A DNA stretch of 64,000 nucleotides from Nanobdellota archaeon (GTDB lineage Archaea; Nanobdellota; Nanobdellia; Pacearchaeales; GW2011-AR1): assembly GCA_024654565.1 (NCBI GenBank), contig JANLHM010000006.1:1-64000 (forward strand), read 5' to 3'. The translations under genes were made by a program, and so were the position numbers. The notes beneath the pieces were generated by a model. It worked only from the letters and a program-made list of their open reading frames with translations, did not search any database and had not been told where the DNA came from. Numbering within the stretch: position 1 is the stretch's first letter; every line of letters begins with the position of its first letter. Shown here piece after piece: positions 9,130 to 18,659 of the stretch.

Positions 9130-10416
9130 ATGGCTAACAAAATAAAACCAATTTTGGAAGAAGTTTTATTGAGGTTTAATCCTTCTCCTGAAGAAGTTGA
9201 AGAGATAAAAGAAACGCTAAAAACATTTGTTTCTTATTTAAATAAAAGGATAAAGAAACTAAAAATAGATGCAGATGTTTTTGTTGGGGGAAGTTTTTCA
9301 AAAAATACTCTCATTAAAAAAAACTTTTATGACATAGATTTATTTTTAAGATACGGAAAAAAGCATGATGAGAAAGACTTTAATAAACTTTCAAAGAAAA
9401 TCTTAAGGTTTGTTAAGGGAGTTTCGGTGATGCATGGGTCAAGAGACTACTTTAAAATAGAAGGGTTTAACGGAAAAAAGTTTTTCTTTTTTGAATTGGT
9501 TCCTGTCAGAAAAATAAAAACTCCAAAGGAAGCAGTGAACATCACGGATTTAAGCTACTTACATTTTGTTTATATCACAAAGAAAATTAAAAATAAGAAA
9601 ATTTTTGATGAAATAAAACTTGCAAAGGCATTTTGTCATGGGACGAAAACTTATGGCGCCGAAACATATATTAAAGGTTTTAGTGGGTATGCCCTCGAGC
9701 TTTTAGTTTATTACTTTGGCAGTTTTGAAAAACTTTTAAAGGGACTGTCTAAAAGAAAAAGTAACAAAATAATTATTGACATTGAAAAGTATTACAAAAA
9801 AGAAAATGTACTTCTTGATATGAATGGTTCAAAACTTGATTCTCCTATTGTTCTTGTTGACCCGACTTACAAAGCAAGAAATGTTCTTGCAGCACTTTCA
9901 AACGAGACTTTTTTTAAGTTTCAGGAGAGCGCCATTTCTTTTTTGAAAAGTCCTTCAATTGACTTTTTTATTCCGAAAAAAATTGATTTTAAAAAAGTAA
10001 AAAAAGAATCATTAAAAAAAGGTTATGAATTTATTGAATTAAATTTAAACACAAAAAGAGACAAGGGCGACATTGCAGGGGCAAAACTTCTTAAATTTTT
10101 TAATCACCTTTCTAAAGAGTTTGAAAAGTATTTTGAAATAAAAAAAATGGACTTTGAATATAATCAAGGAAAATCGGGGTCAGGGTATTTTGTTCTTAAA
10201 TCCCGTCATGAAGTGGAGGTTAGGGGTCCACCAGTTAAAGACGTGAAAAATGTTATCCGGTTTAAAAAAGAGCACCAGCAGGTATATGAAAAGAAGGGGA
10301 AGCTTTATTCAGTTGAAAAGATTAATTTTACCTCAAAAGACTTTTTAAAAAAGTGGGCCAATAAAAATAAGCGTAAGATTAATGAAATGAGTATTACTGG
10401 AATTGTTGGGAATTAA
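9130..10416 (+). CDS. cca: CCA-adding tRNA nucleotidyltransferase (archaeal class I)
   Basis: FVGGSFSKNTLIKKNFYDIDLFLRY nucleotidyltransferase motif; archaeal CCA layout; start chosen at MANKIKP. Confidence 0.85.
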   Translation: MANKIKPILEEVLLRFNPSPEEVEEIKETLKTFVSYLNKRIKKLKIDADVFVGGSFSKNTLIKKNFYDIDLFLRYGKKHDEKDFNKLSKKILRFVKGVSVMHGSRDYFKIEGFNGKKFFFFELVPVRKIKTPKEAVNITDLSYLHFVYITKKIKNKKIFDEIKLAKAFCHGTKTYGAETYIKGFSGYALELLVYYFGSFEKLLKGLSKRKSNKIIIDIEKYYKKENVLLDMNGSKLDSPIVLVDPTYKARNVLAALSNETFFKFQESAISFLKSPSIDFFIPKKIDFKKVKKESLKKGYEFIELNLNTKRDKGDIAGAKLLKFFNHLSKEFEKYFEIKKMDFEYNQGKSGSGYFVLKSRHEVEVRGPPVKDVKNVIRFKKEHQQVYEKKGKLYSVEKINFTSKDFLKKWANKNKRKINEMSITGIVGN

Positions 10417-10418
10417 GT

Positions 10419-11051
10419 TTATTCATCTCCAAATATTTTCTCTAACTCTTCAATTGGAGCAGTATAGAGTTCATTTATACTTTTTCTGTCTTTTCCGTTG
10501 TTGAACTTTTCTCGGAGTATTTTTTCTCCTTTTTCATAGATATCCGTGTAATTTTTGTCTGAAAATTTTTGGTAATAATCTTCTCCAATAAATTTTAAAA
10601 TTATTTTTGGGATTTTAGGGGCTTTACCTTCACCAAATTCATTTCCAATTAAATTAGCATCCCCTTCCATAAGGATTTCCAAGGGAGAATTTTTTCCAGA
10701 TACTCCTCCAAAATTGGGATCGCATTTTATATTCTCATAAAGTTTTGGGAATGAATAAAATTGGGCATTGTGCATTAACTCGTGAGCAAGTAACCCCTTC
10801 AATTCTTTTTCTTCAAATTTTCGATTTACTACCCTTAATTGGTCAAAACAGAAGATATATCCTCCGTCTAGATGATAATGATAGATTAAGGCGTTTTTTA
10901 TTGACCCCTCTCCTAGAAACATTGGCAAAATTACGTTATGAGTCAATTTTAATTTAGTTTTTTCCAAATCACACTTAAGTTCACTATTTTCTTCAACAAG
11001 GGGTTTAATCTCATGAAGAAAATTCCAAACTAATTTCTTAGTAAGTTTCAT
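10419..11051 (-). CDS. Putative zinc metalloprotease (HExxH)
   Basis: LLAHELMHNAQ motif with downstream E-rich segment. Confidence 0.6.
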   Translation of the reverse strand: MKLTKKLVWNFLHEIKPLVEENSELKCDLEKTKLKLTHNVILPMFLGEGSIKNALIYHYHLDGGYIFCFDQLRVVNRKFEEKELKGLLAHELMHNAQFYSFPKLYENIKCDPNFGGVSGKNSPLEILMEGDANLIGNEFGEGKAPKIPKIILKFIGEDYYQKFSDKNYTDIYEKGEKILREKFNNGKDRKSINELYTAPIEELEKIFGDE

Positions 11052-11052
11052 T

Positions 11053-11829
11053 TTATTCCTTCACTGCAATTTCAAAGAGGTTAGCAAAGGCAGTTGCAAA
11101 GAAGTCTGAATTAAGCCATATTGCTTGGTCATCTTTTTCTGATTCTTTGTTTAAGTAGAAAAGTACTTCCCTTCTGTCAACAATAAAGAATTTTGAATCA
11201 ATTTCAATTGGGTCAATTTTTATTTTCATGCTTTGAGAGAGTTTTTTTATTTCTTCAGCGTTTCCGGAAAGTGCAACTTTAACTTTAACGCCCTTTTTTT
11301 TAAGTGTTTCAAAAGTTTCAATGAAAAGCTTTTCCTTTAATTTCATTTCTTTAAAATTTGTGAAAATTATTACTTCACTTTTAGCCGAATCGATAATTTC
11401 TTTTAAATGGTTTGAGATTGTGCTCCTTCCTTTTATTGAGGCTGAAAGGTCTTCCCTTTTCACAGGGCTTATCCCCACAGTGTAGAGTTCTTCAAGTTGG
11501 GTGAATTCAGTTGTTTCTTTTATTTTTAAAAGAGTCTGAAATTTTTCTTCAGCTTCAGTTCTTACATTATTTTTAAGTTTTTCAAGAATTACTCTTGGTT
11601 TTACTCCAAGGTATTTAACTGGTTTACCTATTTTTACCATAGCAAATCCTTTTTTTTCAAGTGATTCTAAAACATCATAAGTTCTACTTCTTGGTACTCC
11701 TGAGATTGAGGCAATTTCCCCGGCTGACGCTGAACCCTTGCCAAGAAGGGCAAGCCAGACCTTTGTCTCATAGATATTCAATTCAAAGTAATCCTTTATT
11801 TTTCCTATTAAATCATTTTTTACTAACAT
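11053..11829 (-). CDS. TrmB-family transcriptional regulator
   Basis: N-terminal HTH GVPRSRTYDVLESLEKKGFAMV plus PLD-like C-terminal domain; paralogue of 26021..26827. Confidence 0.85.
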   Translation of the reverse strand: MLVKNDLIGKIKDYFELNIYETKVWLALLGKGSASAGEIASISGVPRSRTYDVLESLEKKGFAMVKIGKPVKYLGVKPRVILEKLKNNVRTEAEEKFQTLLKIKETTEFTQLEELYTVGISPVKREDLSASIKGRSTISNHLKEIIDSAKSEVIIFTNFKEMKLKEKLFIETFETLKKKGVKVKVALSGNAEEIKKLSQSMKIKIDPIEIDSKFFIVDRREVLFYLNKESEKDDQAIWLNSDFFATAFANLFEIAVKE

Positions 11830-12001
11830 TTTAGTTTTTCTCCCTCGAGACTTTTTTCAAAACCTTCAACATACAACATGTTTTTATTTGTCATGCACTC
11901 CCGAGTAACAACACCTTTATAAATCTTTGCCTTTTGTTGTGTTTTAATAGGGGTGACATATAAAGAAAATAATTTATTCAGTGATTGGTTTTTAGAACTT
12001 A

Positions 12002-12967
12002 TTAAATCAAAAAGAAATAGCTAACAATTAAACCCAGGAAAATTCCTGCGGTAATAAAGGGCATTGCTGGGTAAAACTTCTTTTTTTCAGAATATATAAG
12101 GAGTCCAAGAAGACCAATGAAAGCTCCCATAATTGTGACTATTGCAGGAATAAGGCCCCATGTTTTTAAGACAACTCCAGCGGTAATTATCGGAAACACT
12201 ACATCTCCCCCTCCAAGAATTGCAAGGTTTATTTTTATTTTTGCTTTTTTGAAGTTTCTTTCTAGACTCTTTTTAGAAGTATACCTTGATTTCAATAGTT
12301 TTATTTTGTCTTTTACTTTTTTTGAAGCATATGGAATTAAAAATCCTCCAAAAATTTTAAGTTCATTCATCTGATACTTTGCCATCTTTTGCATTATCTT
12401 TGATTTCCAGACGGCCCACATATCATAAACCGAGATAAGTATGAGTAAAACTATAATTGAAGTCAAACCTAATATCGGGACAAATATTGCAGCAACCCCG
12501 GGGTATATTAAGAGTTCTGTTAGGTTGTGAACTATGACATTTCTCTTGTAAATTTTAACAATTGAAAAAGGAATTGCAACAGCAAGTCCAATAAGTGAAG
12601 CATACTTTATTTCAGGAAGTAAAGAGGTAATTGAAATTCCAAGGGCAATTGTGACTACTGCTAAAAACCACACCCGGAGTATTATTTTAGACTTTATTTT
12701 TATTAACAGGAAGACAACTAAAACTGCAATTATAAATGAAAACAAAAATGAAAATATCATTGAATAAGTGTCAAGAGTTTCATTTTCTTCAATGTTAAAC
12801 CCCATCCCATAGGGAAGAACTTTTCCTGTATTGTTTACTACTTCTCCATTAACTACTTTTTCCTCCGCATAGGTTCCAACAACATAGAGCCCAATAAACT
12901 GAGCTATTAAAAACATGAGAAGTATTATTACTGTAATCCTTTTGTTGTGTTTCATACTCTTTTTCAA
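12002..12967 (-). CDS. Presenilin-like A22 intramembrane aspartyl protease (PSH family)
   Basis: Multiple TM helices; catalytic YD motif (ISVYDMWAVWKS) and GxGD-type motif (LGGGDVVFPIITAGV). Confidence 0.85.
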   Translation of the reverse strand: MKKSMKHNKRITVIILLMFLIAQFIGLYVVGTYAEEKVVNGEVVNNTGKVLPYGMGFNIEENETLDTYSMIFSFLFSFIIAVLVVFLLIKIKSKIILRVWFLAVVTIALGISITSLLPEIKYASLIGLAVAIPFSIVKIYKRNVIVHNLTELLIYPGVAAIFVPILGLTSIIVLLILISVYDMWAVWKSKIMQKMAKYQMNELKIFGGFLIPYASKKVKDKIKLLKSRYTSKKSLERNFKKAKIKINLAILGGGDVVFPIITAGVVLKTWGLIPAIVTIMGAFIGLLGLLIYSEKKKFYPAMPFITAGIFLGLIVSYFFLI

Positions 12968-13014
12968 GGGAAAATCAGTTTTAAAAGGTTGTCAACTTGG
13001 AATTTTTATATAAA

Positions 13015-13063
13015 AAAACAAGAAGACAATGTGCTCCTAGGAGCACAAAAACAAGAAGACAAT
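13015..13063. repeat. 16-bp direct repeats flanking a perfect 16-bp palindrome
   Basis: AAAACAAGAAGACAAT at 13015-13030 and 13048-13063; GTGCTCCTAGGAGCAC at 13031-13046. Confidence 0.95.
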
Positions 13064-13096
13064 AAAATTTATTAACCCTTATTTCTCGGGTTTATT

Positions 13097-13642
13097 ATGG
13101 AAAAAGAAAAAATTCACTTTGTAACTGGAAACAAGAGTAAATACAATGAAGTGAAAGAACTCTTAGAGGACGTAGTAAGAGTTGACTTAAATTTGTCAGA
13201 AATTCAATCAGGTGACATTTATGAGGTTACAAGGGAAAAAGCAAGAACGGCTTATGAAATTGTAAAAAGACCAGTTGTAGTTGAGGACATTGGTTTTTAC
13301 CTAGAATGCCTAAACAAATTTCCTGGTCCTCTTATTAAATTTTTTATTTCGTCTATTGGTTCAGGGGGAATTTACGATCTTGTTAAAAATTATAAAGACA
13401 AAACCGCAATTGTAAGGTGTGTTGTCGCTTATTTTGATGGAAAAGAATTCCATTTTTTTACAGGGGACATTAGGGGAAAAGTTGTTTCTCCAAGGGGAAA
13501 AGATAACTTTGGGTTTGACCCAATTTTCCAACCTGATGGAAAGAAAAAAACTTTCTCAGAAATGGGAAAAGAAAAAAATAAAATTTCTCACAGAAGAATT
13601 GCATGGGGAAAATTGAAAAGTTTTTTGGAAAACAAAAAATAA
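13097..13642 (+). CDS. XTP/dITP diphosphatase (RdgB/HAM1 family)
   Basis: FVTGNKSKYNEVKELL; VVEDIGFYLECLNKFPGPLIKFF; GFDPIFQPDGKKKTFSEM. Confidence 0.9.
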   Translation: MEKEKIHFVTGNKSKYNEVKELLEDVVRVDLNLSEIQSGDIYEVTREKARTAYEIVKRPVVVEDIGFYLECLNKFPGPLIKFFISSIGSGGIYDLVKNYKDKTAIVRCVVAYFDGKEFHFFTGDIRGKVVSPRGKDNFGFDPIFQPDGKKKTFSEMGKEKNKISHRRIAWGKLKSFLENKK

Positions 13643-13643
13643 A

Positions 13644-15530
13644 TTATCTGAGTCTTATGGTTTCAAGGCCTCTAGGAACTGTTGTTTCAATTCTGTTTGT
13701 TTTGTAAATTGAGGAAGCAAGGTCAAGAGATTTTGAAACTTCACCATGGTTTATAATTACTCTTTTTGGTTTAGGGTCCATATTTTTTATGTAATTCATT
13801 AGTTCATTTCTTCCTGAATGGGGAGAAAGGCCACTCACAAGTTCAACTCTTATTTTTACTTCAAAAGATTTAGAGCCTGTTTCATCTTCAATTGTAACTC
13901 TTTTTGCTCCTTCCTGAAGTTGTCTACCAAGGGAGCCTGGTCCCTGATATGAACTTAATATTAGGAGGTGATTTGGGTTATCAATAAAGTTTTTCAAATA
14001 CTCAACTGAAGCCCCTCCAACAAGCATACCTGAGGTTGCAATCACAATACATGGTCCCCCATCAACGACGGCTTTCCTTTCCTGAGGAGAACCTACCCTT
14101 GAAAAGATGTCTGAAGTAAAAGGATTGTTATCTTGGAAGATCATGTTTCTTATACTAGCTGACAAAAAATCAGGGTAAGCAGTGTGAATTGCATTTATGT
14201 CCCAAATCATTCCATCAATGTACATTGGGATTTTTGGGAGTTTTCCCGTTCTTATTGCTTCTTCAACTCTTAAAAGAGTTTCCTGTGCATGACCAAGACC
14301 CAATTCAGGAAGAAGAACTTTTCCACCTTTTTCTACAGTTTCTTTAACAAGAGCGATAAACTTTTCATCGGTTACTTGTCTTGGAGGCAAAACATCATTT
14401 TTCCCTCCATATGTAGACTCCATCTGAACGGTTTCAACTCTAGGGAATCTGTTTACTGCAGGGTCTAAGAGTCTTGTTTTACTGTATTTAGTGTCCCCAG
14501 AATAAACAAAATTATGTGCTCCATTTCCAATATTAATGTGAACCTGGGCAGAACCAAGAACGTGCCCCGCATTGTAAAAGGTTATTCTTATGTCTGGAGT
14601 GATGTCATGAACTTTTCCATATTCCAAACAGATTGACCTCTTTACCATCTCAGAAATGTCAGACGAAGAAAAAATTGGTGTTGCAGCTTGTTTATATGCA
14701 ACTCCTATAAAGTCAAGTGCTAAAAGTGCTGAGATGTCCCTTGTTGGAGCGGTCATGTAAACTGGACCCTTGTAACCCATTTTATAGATATAAGGGAGTA
14801 ATCCACTGTGATCAAGGTGAGCATGTGAAAGTATTATTGCATCAAGTTGAGAAATATCAAACTCTGGCACATTAAAAACAGGGAATTTATCGCTTCCTGA
14901 TGAAGAAACGTCAACACCACAATCAAGCATAACTCTTGAATTGGGAGTTTGCAATAAAAAGCAACTTCTTCCAACTTGCCTTCCTCCACCAAGAATTGTC
15001 ACTCTTGCCCATCCGTCTGACTTTTCTTGAGTCCATCCGGAATAAATTTTCTCACCTACTTCATTTAAGAATTTTTTTCTTTCTTTACTTTTTTCATATA
15101 AAACACTCCTTATGTTTTCAGTTATTTTTGACTTTATTGCAGAACTTCTTTGAACTACTGGTGTCCAGAGAGTTTCTTTTTTTATTTCTTCAAGGATTGA
15201 ACCCTGTTTTCCTATTACAATTCCTGGTTTCTTTGCTTCAATTGTGACTGAACTTCTATGCAAATCAAAAAGAATGTCTGTTATTTCTGCTTCTTCTGGA
15301 ACAATTTCTTTTATTCTTTTTTCAGTTGATTCTTTATCTGGTAAAATTTTTTCATCAGCTCTTAGTTCAACTCGTTTTTTTATCTCATTTACTATCTCTT
15401 TTATTTTTCCCTTGTCATCTTTAAAGAAATTTTGGTTTTTAGTATAAAGAACTATATTTGCTCCTTCAAATGATGCTTCAGACACTTCTCCATGGAGCCT
15501 TTCTGTAATGTTTTTTAAGATTTCTAGCAT
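13644..15530 (-). CDS. aCPSF1, KH-domain/beta-CASP metallo-beta-lactamase ribonuclease
   Basis: N-terminal KH (PGIVIGKQGSILEEI), HAHLDHSGLLPY, beta-CASP and terminal HGE motifs. Confidence 0.92.
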   Translation of the reverse strand: MLEILKNITERLHGEVSEASFEGANIVLYTKNQNFFKDDKGKIKEIVNEIKKRVELRADEKILPDKESTEKRIKEIVPEEAEITDILFDLHRSSVTIEAKKPGIVIGKQGSILEEIKKETLWTPVVQRSSAIKSKITENIRSVLYEKSKERKKFLNEVGEKIYSGWTQEKSDGWARVTILGGGRQVGRSCFLLQTPNSRVMLDCGVDVSSSGSDKFPVFNVPEFDISQLDAIILSHAHLDHSGLLPYIYKMGYKGPVYMTAPTRDISALLALDFIGVAYKQAATPIFSSSDISEMVKRSICLEYGKVHDITPDIRITFYNAGHVLGSAQVHINIGNGAHNFVYSGDTKYSKTRLLDPAVNRFPRVETVQMESTYGGKNDVLPPRQVTDEKFIALVKETVEKGGKVLLPELGLGHAQETLLRVEEAIRTGKLPKIPMYIDGMIWDINAIHTAYPDFLSASIRNMIFQDNNPFTSDIFSRVGSPQERKAVVDGGPCIVIATSGMLVGGASVEYLKNFIDNPNHLLILSSYQGPGSLGRQLQEGAKRVTIEDETGSKSFEVKIRVELVSGLSPHSGRNELMNYIKNMDPKPKRVIINHGEVSKSLDLASSIYKTNRIETTVPRGLETIRLR

Positions 15531-15568
15531 TTTTAATTCGAATTTTTAAAATTATAAAGAATAAAAGA

Positions 15569-16213
15569 TTATTCCCTTTCTTTGAAAGTTGACTCTATTT
15601 TTTGTGAAAGTACTTTTTTAATTCCCTCTTTTGTGATGGTATATATATCAATTCCGTATCCTGAACCCATATCTCTTTGTGAGGAAGACTTTATTGCTTC
15701 AATTGCAAGTTCAATTCCGTCTTTTACGCTTATTCCTTTTTTATATTGCCTTTCAAGAAGGCCAAGGACATAAGGCATACCCGAACCAAAACTCGCATCA
15801 TAATCTTCAACCTTTGAAACGTGTCCTGCGGGGTCTGAAGTATATAATCCAAAAGTTCCGTCTTTGTCTAGTCCGGAAAGAAGATATGCTGACTGACCGG
15901 TTGTCCTGAAATTTGAAAGTAGGCCTGCAGCTTGTTTTACAGTTGGACGTGATTTTGACCTGAGCTCTTTAAGTTTAAGTTCAGCAGCGAGGTACTTTGG
16001 AACTTTTTGAATTTCAGCAGCCATTCCGCACCCCGACATAACAAGGTATTCATTTATTGGGAAAACTTTCTTTTCATTTTTTGCAAATACAAGGTTTCCC
16101 GCTGAAACTTGGTTGTCAGCAGCCATTACAACTCCGTCTTTACAAACAATTCCTAGTATTGTGGTCCCTGTTTTCAAGATATTCTTTTTAAAATCGTCTT
16201 CCATCGTTAACAT
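15569..16213 (-). CDS. psmB: Proteasome subunit beta (start may be the internal MEDDF)
   Basis: Propeptide followed by TG|TTILGIVCKDGVVMAADNQVSAGN; GSGMPYVLG. Confidence 0.92.
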   Translation of the reverse strand: MLTMEDDFKKNILKTGTTILGIVCKDGVVMAADNQVSAGNLVFAKNEKKVFPINEYLVMSGCGMAAEIQKVPKYLAAELKLKELRSKSRPTVKQAAGLLSNFRTTGQSAYLLSGLDKDGTFGLYTSDPAGHVSKVEDYDASFGSGMPYVLGLLERQYKKGISVKDGIELAIEAIKSSSQRDMGSGYGIDIYTITKEGIKKVLSQKIESTFKERE

Positions 16214-16279
16214 AAAATTGAGAACTTACAGTTTTATTGAGAAATAATAATTTATAAATATTTCTATTTTTGAATTTTA

Positions 16280-16609
16280 ATGAAAACCCGAGCTTATTCA
16301 AATCAACTTGAAGTTGAGGTTGTAACTGATAAAGATGGTCTTGGAAGGATTGTGAAAGGGTCTTTTGAGATTTTTTTAAATTATTCTGAAAGGGGAGAAA
16401 ATAAGAAGAAGATTCAAATGGGTATTAAATATTCAAAAAATCAAAAGGAGCCAATTTCTTTTTCAGGAGAGCCTGAGGGAGTTTATTTTGGAGATTGCAA
16501 TAGACTAGACTTCACTATAAGTCAGGATTATCTTAATTGCCTTATTAATTATAACAAATGTAGTGAACGGTTTATGAATTTTGGAAGACTTAAAATAGAA
16601 ATAAAATAA
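16280..16609 (+). CDS. Hypothetical protein
   Basis: 109-aa ORF with TATA-like AATTTATAAATA upstream. Confidence 0.5.
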   Translation: MKTRAYSNQLEVEVVTDKDGLGRIVKGSFEIFLNYSERGENKKKIQMGIKYSKNQKEPISFSGEPEGVYFGDCNRLDFTISQDYLNCLINYNKCSERFMNFGRLKIEIK

Positions 16610-16613
16610 TTTT

Positions 16614-18659
16614 TTATTCCTTTTTACTTAATCCATAGCTTTTCTTGAATCTTATTATTTTTTCGACAAATCCTTCAATTTTTTGTTCATGTGAAACTAT
16701 TATTAACTGCCTCACATTTAATTGCTCAAGAACCCCCCTCATTTTGTCAAGTTGTTGCTCTGAAAATCCATCAGTTGGTTCATCAAGAATCAAAAGTTCC
16801 TTTGTTTTTATTCTACTCATAATAGAATTAATCACCTGATTTAGTGCAAGTCTATACGCAAGGGCAATTGCTGTTCTTTCTCCTCCTGAAAGGTAAGCAT
16901 AATCTATTTCATAATCCTGCTGTTCAATTAAAGGGGTGAAGTCATCTGACAACCTTACGCTAAAGTGGTCCGGAACAAGGGTCTGGAACCATTCTGAAAA
17001 AAGAGCTGAAAATTCTTTTTTAAGTGAAGCCATAACATTTTTTTCAAGGAAGGTCACAACCGGAACAAACTTTTTATTTATCCAATTTTCAAGTTCTGAA
17101 ACATATTCAAGTTTCTTTTTAATTTTTATAATTTTTTTCTGCTTTTCTTTCAATTCCATTATTGTTTTGGAGTACACTTCAATTTCTTTTTTTAGCTCTG
17201 CCAATTTTATTTCTGAAATCTTTTCTTTTTTAAGAGCTTCTTTAAGTTCCCTTTCTTTTTCGTTATAAATTGAATCATATTTTGAAAGGGAGAAAAAAGA
17301 ATCATTAAGTGAAACTAAGTGCTTTTCAAGAAGAGTCACATCTTTTTTTAAGAGTTCTTTATTTTTTTCTATTTCGTTTAATCTTTTTTCTTTTTCAGTT
17401 ATTCCTTCAAGTTTCATTTTAAGAATTTTTAAGTCTGTTAAACTTTTTTCATTTGAGGAAATCTTTAGTTCATTTTCTTTTATGTGGATTAAAACTTCTT
17501 TTTTCTCAATTTCGAGTTCTTCAATTCTGTTTTTTGACTTGGATATTTCGTTATATGAATTGTTTAAGACGTTTGCCCTGTGGACTGCGTCAACATCTTG
17601 CTGACATGTGGGACACAATTTCAGGTCTGAGAGAGTTCTGTGAAGCTTTTGGTGCTCTTCAGACCTTGTTTTAAGGATTTCAATTTCTGAATTTATCTTA
17701 AAATTTTTGTCAAAAAGTTTTTCCTTTTCTTTTTTCTTTTCAATGATTAATTCTTCAAGTTCTCTTATTTTTTTCTCGTCAAAATTCAGGTTTTTGAAGT
17801 TTTCAATTTCTCTTTTTAAGTCACTTGCTAACTTTTCATTTGTTGAAAAGTTTTCTTTTTTGGAAAGAATCATAATTTTTGACTTTCCTATTTCTTCCTT
17901 TATTTTATTTTTTTCTTCCTGTTTTTTTTCAATTTCTTCTTTGTCTTTCTCTTTCTCTTTTCTTATTTTTATTCTTTCAAAAAAATCTTCTTCAAGGTTC
18001 TTAGTACTTTTTTTCATGACTTCAAGTTCTTCTTCTTTTTTTGAGATTTCCTTTTCATCTTCATCCATATTGGAAGTAATTCCTTCCATCAATCTCTTTT
18101 CTTCTCTTAATTTTAGTCTCAAGACAGAGGCATTTTCAATTATGGTTTTATATTTGTCTATTCCAAAGACATGTCTTAAAGTGTTGATCCTCACTTCAGG
18201 GTCTTCAAGAATTATTTCTTTCATTTCTTCTTGGGGGGTGTACACTGTAAACTTGTAGAGAAGATTTTGTTTTTTTGAGAATTCAGGAGGGTAATTCAAT
18301 AAGTCAAGTATTCTTTGCTTTAACTCAGTAACTGAAATTTCTTCTTTTTTACCGTCTATAGTTATGGAAGAGTAATCCTGAGAAATACTTTTTCCTTTTT
18401 TGAGTGTTCTTTCAACAAGTATGTTTTTCTCATCAACTTGAAACTCAAGAGTTACTTTTCCTTTATCTTTTCCATTTTTTAAAAGGATTGAACCTTTCTG
18501 ACCAGGTTGAAGTCCGAAAAGACCAAATTCAATTGCTAAAAGTATTGAAGTTTTTCCCGAACCAACATCTCCTGAAAGAAGGGTTGAACCTTCCCCCAAT
18601 TCAACCTCTTCATATTCATAACTTCTGATGTTTTCTAAAATAACTTTTTTTATTATCAT
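16614..18659 (-). CDS. rad50: Rad50 SMC-like ATPase
   Basis: Walker A GDVGSGKTS; zinc hook CPTCQ; signature YLSGGERTAIALAYRLAL; LLILDEPTDGF. Confidence 0.95.
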   Translation of the reverse strand: MIIKKVILENIRSYEYEEVELGEGSTLLSGDVGSGKTSILLAIEFGLFGLQPGQKGSILLKNGKDKGKVTLEFQVDEKNILVERTLKKGKSISQDYSSITIDGKKEEISVTELKQRILDLLNYPPEFSKKQNLLYKFTVYTPQEEMKEIILEDPEVRINTLRHVFGIDKYKTIIENASVLRLKLREEKRLMEGITSNMDEDEKEISKKEEELEVMKKSTKNLEEDFFERIKIRKEKEKDKEEIEKKQEEKNKIKEEIGKSKIMILSKKENFSTNEKLASDLKREIENFKNLNFDEKKIRELEELIIEKKKEKEKLFDKNFKINSEIEILKTRSEEHQKLHRTLSDLKLCPTCQQDVDAVHRANVLNNSYNEISKSKNRIEELEIEKKEVLIHIKENELKISSNEKSLTDLKILKMKLEGITEKEKRLNEIEKNKELLKKDVTLLEKHLVSLNDSFFSLSKYDSIYNEKERELKEALKKEKISEIKLAELKKEIEVYSKTIMELKEKQKKIIKIKKKLEYVSELENWINKKFVPVVTFLEKNVMASLKKEFSALFSEWFQTLVPDHFSVRLSDDFTPLIEQQDYEIDYAYLSGGERTAIALAYRLALNQVINSIMSRIKTKELLILDEPTDGFSEQQLDKMRGVLEQLNVRQLIIVSHEQKIEGFVEKIIRFKKSYGLSKKE

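Noticed and set aside
17707-18258. 183-aa plus-strand ORF rich in Ser/Phe
   Set aside because: Antisense shadow of the Rad50 coiled coil (Glu/Lys codons read backwards).
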